From Frankiaceae bacterium (GTDB lineage Bacteria; Actinomycetota; Actinomycetes; JAVEEB01), in the NCBI GenBank assembly GCA_030840665.1, contig JAVEEB010000186.1:1-8418 (forward strand): 8,418 nt of DNA, given 5' to 3'. Under the pieces are notes generated by a model. That model saw nothing but the letters and a program-made list of their open reading frames with translations, had not been told where the DNA came from and did no database searches. This document shows positions 6,746-8,418 of this stretch, piece after piece. A program made the position numbers and the translations under genes. Position 1 is the first letter of the stretch. The number at the start of each line of letters is the position of its first letter.

Positions 6746-7264
6746 GTGTCGAGAGAGCGCAACTCGTGGGAAAGTGCTGCCGTGGCGAACGCCAGATCCA
6801 GTGGCCAGCAGTCGCCCGACCTCACCGGTTCGGTGCACGACGCGGCCGAGTCCCTTGCCGTGCTCTGGACTCGTTCGGCGAGTGGTGTCGCCAATGAGGT
6901 GTCGGGGTCGCAACTGCGGGCGTTGCTCTGCATTTCCCGTGCGGGCACGACCAATCTCACGCAGCTCGCGGAATCGATCGGCGCCATGCTGTCCTCGGCG
7001 AGCCGCCTCTGCGAGCGTCTCGTGGCGGCCGGCCTCATCGAACGCCGCCCGAGCGCCGCGAACCGTCGCGAACTCGCGCTGGCCGTGACACCCGAAGGCG
7101 ACCGGTTGCTGGCGACCCTCGAACACCAACGGCGCTCCGACATTGCCCGTGTCCTCGATCGCATGCCGGCCGCTGCCCGCTCCGCCCTCCTGACCGGGCT
7201 GGAGTCGTTCTCGCACGCCTCGGCCCAACTGCACGCGCCGGCTTTGCACTCCCAACCGCCCTGA
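6746..7264 (+). CDS. MarR-family winged-helix transcriptional regulator
   Basis: This 172-residue regulator has the usual MarR length plus a short polar N-terminus. The winged helix-turn-helix spans about 55-118: QLRALLCISRAGTTNLTQLAESIG leads into the recognition helix SSASRLCERLVAAGLI (83-98), and the wing contains ERRPSAANRRELALAVTPEG (99-118) with the conserved Arg-rich turn. A C-terminal helix (about 119-158) would form the dimer interface. The start is uncertain. GTG 6746 has AGAGGA nine bases upstream. GTG 6782 would remove 12 residues and has GGGAAAG seven bases upstream, and it fits better if transcription begins near 6750. Neither changes the domain. The gene is alone, divergent from htrA, with no obvious target gene alongside, so it may regulate itself, htrA, or distant genes. 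Its ligand is unknown. Confidence 0.88.
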   Translation: MSRERNSWESAAVANARSSGQQSPDLTGSVHDAAESLAVLWTRSASGVANEVSGSQLRALLCISRAGTTNLTQLAESIGAMLSSASRLCERLVAAGLIERRPSAANRRELALAVTPEGDRLLATLEHQRRSDIARVLDRMPAAARSALLTGLESFSHASAQLHAPALHSQPP

Positions 7265-7326
7265 TCCGGGGCCTTCACATGCAACTTCGTGTACGACAGG
7301 CGCGGCGGTTTGGCGCCCGTTGCTCC

Positions 7327-7344
7327 GCATACACGGCTATATGC
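7327..7344. promoter_or_regulatory. Candidate operator of the molybdate operon
   Basis: GCATA-N8-TATGC is a perfect 5-bp inverted repeat centred about 53 bp before the start codon of the HTH-Mop gene. The right half overlaps GCTATATGC, which loosely recalls one arm of the E. coli ModE box, but the other arm does not match. The next gene encodes a DNA-binding molybdate sensor, so autoregulation here is plausible but unproven. Confidence 0.28.
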
Positions 7345-7376
7345 AGCTCCTAGTTCCGTTTTCGCGGCCCTGCCAA

Positions 7377-7382
7377 TAGGGT
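7377..7382 (+). promoter_or_regulatory. Possible leaderless -10 box for the HTH-Mop gene
   Basis: TAGGGT fits TANNNT and lies exactly six bases before the ATG at 7389, the spacing expected if transcription begins at the start codon. The overlapping AGGG could instead serve as a weak Shine-Dalgarno sequence. No good -35 hexamer is visible. Confidence 0.35.
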
Positions 7383-7388
7383 CGACGC

Positions 7389-7799
7389 ATGCCGCAACTC
7401 CGGATCGCCGACGCCGCGCGGCTCCTCGGCGTGAGTGACGACACCGTGCGTCGGTGGGCGGACGCCGGCCGCCTGACGCTCACCGCGGACGACGCAGGGC
7501 GCCAGGTGATCGCCGGCGCGGAGCTCGCCCGGTTCGCCGCCGCGCAGCACTCGGCCGGCGACCTGCTGGATGCCGGACCGATCGTCGGCCAGTCCGCCCG
7601 CAACCGCTTCACAGGGATCGTCACGAAGGTCACGAAAGACACGGTGATGGCGCAGGTCGAGATCCAGGCCGGGCCCTTCCGCGTCGTGTCGCTGATGAGT
7701 GCCGAGGCCGCGACCGAACTGGGGCTCGAGCCGGGCGTTCTCGCCGTCGCGAGTGTGAAGTCGACGAGCGTCGTCGTGGAAGTGCCGGTCCTGCCATGA
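7389..7799 (+). CDS. Excisionase/MerR-type HTH protein with C-terminal Mop (molybdate-binding TOBE) domain
   Basis: This 136-residue protein joins two domains. Residues 4-30 form an excisionase/MerR-like helix-turn-helix (IADAARLLGVSDDTVRRWADAGRL), and 31-52 complete the small DNA-binding domain. Residues 69-134 form a single Mop/TOBE domain: the characteristic SARNRFTGIV (69-78), a central beta segment, then SAEAATELGLEPG (104-116) and KSTSVVVEVP (124-133). Mop domains bind molybdate or tungstate at subunit interfaces, so a single copy implies oligomerisation. The gene overlaps modA by 4 bp (ATGA). The inferred role is an intracellular molybdate sensor controlling the mod operon. It differs from E. 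coli ModE, which has a LysR-like winged helix and a tandem di-Mop module. Molybdate storage or buffering by the Mop domain is an alternative. Domain identity is firm; the regulatory role is inferred. Confidence 0.9.
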   Translation: MPQLRIADAARLLGVSDDTVRRWADAGRLTLTADDAGRQVIAGAELARFAAAQHSAGDLLDAGPIVGQSARNRFTGIVTKVTKDTVMAQVEIQAGPFRVVSLMSAEAATELGLEPGVLAVASVKSTSVVVEVPVLP

Positions 7800-8418
7800 C
7801 TGCTGGCCCTCGGGTCGCGGCGAGTGTGCGGCGGACCATGCTCACGGCCTCCTTCGCGACGATCGCCCTACTCGCGGTCACCGGCTGCAGCTCGCCGGCA
7901 ACAACGACCGGTGGCACGTCCTTGTTCGGCAGCATCACCGTGCTGGAAGCGGCGTCGCTGACATCGTCGTTCGCCCAGCTGGGCAAGGATTTTGAGGCCG
8001 CGCATCCAGGCGTTCACATCACGTTCAGCCCCGGCGCGAGCTCCGCACTCGCGCAACAGATCCTGGCCGGCTCGCCCGCGGACGTGTTCGCCTCCGCCAG
8101 CGTTGCGAACATGACCGAGGTGACCGACAAGGGGGCCGCGAGCGGCCCCCGCACGTTTGCGACGAACGTCGCCGAGGTCGCCGTTGCGCCGGGCAGCGCG
8201 AGCAAGATTGCGACGCTGGCGGACCTGGCGAAGCCGGGCGTCAAGGTGGCGCTGTGCCAGCCCGAGGTGCCGTGCGGCGCCCTCGCGAGGTCGGTCCTCG
8301 CCAAGGCAAACGTCAGCGTGACCCCGGCAACGCTCGGGCTGGACGTCAAGGGCACTCTCGCGTACGTCCTGAACGGCCAGGCCGACGCGGCCATCGTGTA
8401 CGCCACCGACGTTCTCGC
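7796..8418 (+). CDS. modA: Molybdate ABC transporter substrate-binding lipoprotein ModA (3' end beyond window)
   Basis: The first 207 codons of modA are present; the family is usually about 250-260 residues, so roughly 45-50 are cut off. ModA captures molybdate (or tungstate) outside the membrane and delivers it to ModB/ModC. A basic start (Arg12, Arg13), a hydrophobic stretch (15-28) and the lipobox VTGC with Cys31 show a lipoprotein signal peptide. The mature part begins with the family's ITVLEAASLTSSF, whose AASL serine is a typical oxyanion ligand. It continues with PGASSALAQQI, SPADVFASAS, VKVALCQPEVPCGALAR and AAIVYATDV, the last being the conserved ModA segment with the ligand-binding Tyr. 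The two Cys in the CQPEVPC stretch recur, as I recall, in actinobacterial relatives. The ATG overlaps the stop of the HTH-Mop gene, indicating one transcript and coupled translation. modB and modC probably follow. Confidence 0.94.
   Translation, partial: MTAGPRVAASVRRTMLTASFATIALLAVTGCSSPATTTGGTSLFGSITVLEAASLTSSFAQLGKDFEAAHPGVHITFSPGASSALAQQILAGSPADVFASASVANMTEVTDKGAASGPRTFATNVAEVAVAPGSASKIATLADLAKPGVKVALCQPEVPCGALARSVLAKANVSVTPATLGLDVKGTLAYVLNGQADAAIVYATDVL

Larger units (their letters stand above)
7265..7388. other. Gap between marR and the molybdate genes
   Basis: This 124-bp gap contains two short GC-rich inverted repeats after marR (near 7259-7273 and 7299-7317), neither with a T-tract, so I do not call a terminator. 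An AT-richer patch follows, with a GCATA-N8-TATGC dyad (7327-7344), and then a TAGGGT box next to the following gene. The molybdate operon is probably controlled from here. Confidence 0.4.

Noticed and set aside
7259..7317. Terminator after marR
   Set aside because: The inverted repeats there have only about 5-bp stems and no T-tract follows, so I do not call a Rho-independent terminator.

Overview
The window comes from a high-GC actinobacterium. The GC-rich third codon positions, the GTG starts (cobQ, tetR, htrA, marR), the htrA-type protease with a proline-rich cytoplasmic N-terminus, and the excisionase-type HTH/Mop regulator ahead of modA all fit an actinomycete. I cannot place it more precisely. 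There are eight protein genes, packed tightly with five short intergenic gaps (none over 165 bp). I see no RNA gene, insertion sequence, phage gene, CRISPR array or origin.

Left part (1-3120, minus strand): a run reads leftward as tetR-type regulator -> cobD (cbiB) -> cobQ (cbiP). CobQ amidates the corrin ring side chains to give cobyric acid. CobD then condenses cobyric acid with the aminopropanol moiety to give cobinamide (phosphate). These are late steps of adenosylcobalamin synthesis. cobD and cobQ overlap by 4 bp (GTGA), and tetR ends 23 bp before cobD. A Shine-Dalgarno-like sequence at the extreme left edge suggests that another minus-strand gene starts just outside.

Centre (3121-4830): tetR is divergent from a 14-TM DHA2-family (EmrB/QacA) MFS exporter. 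The 111-bp gap holds a recognisable promoter for the exporter, with a 13-bp dyad exactly in the -35/-10 spacer and a near-identical dyad at the predicted start of transcription. This is a typical ligand-released efflux switch. A strong 16-bp-stem terminator closes the exporter gene and probably also the converging htrA.

Right-centre (4831-7264): htrA (minus) encodes a membrane-anchored S1C serine protease with a PDZ domain and an unusually repetitive cytoplasmic N-terminus. It is divergent from a MarR-family regulator gene (plus).

Right end (7389-8418): a small excisionase/MerR-type HTH protein fused to a Mop (molybdate/tungstate-binding) domain overlaps by 4 bp the start of modA, the lipoprotein of a molybdate ABC importer. 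modA runs off the window, and modB/modC presumably follow. This looks like a molybdate uptake operon that carries its own sensor.

Overall the gene content is ordinary housekeeping plus a drug-efflux switch. The most informative details are the paired operators, two candidate leaderless promoters, the HTH-Mop/modA coupling, and the repeat-built N-terminus of the protease. I found no convincing undescribed system.
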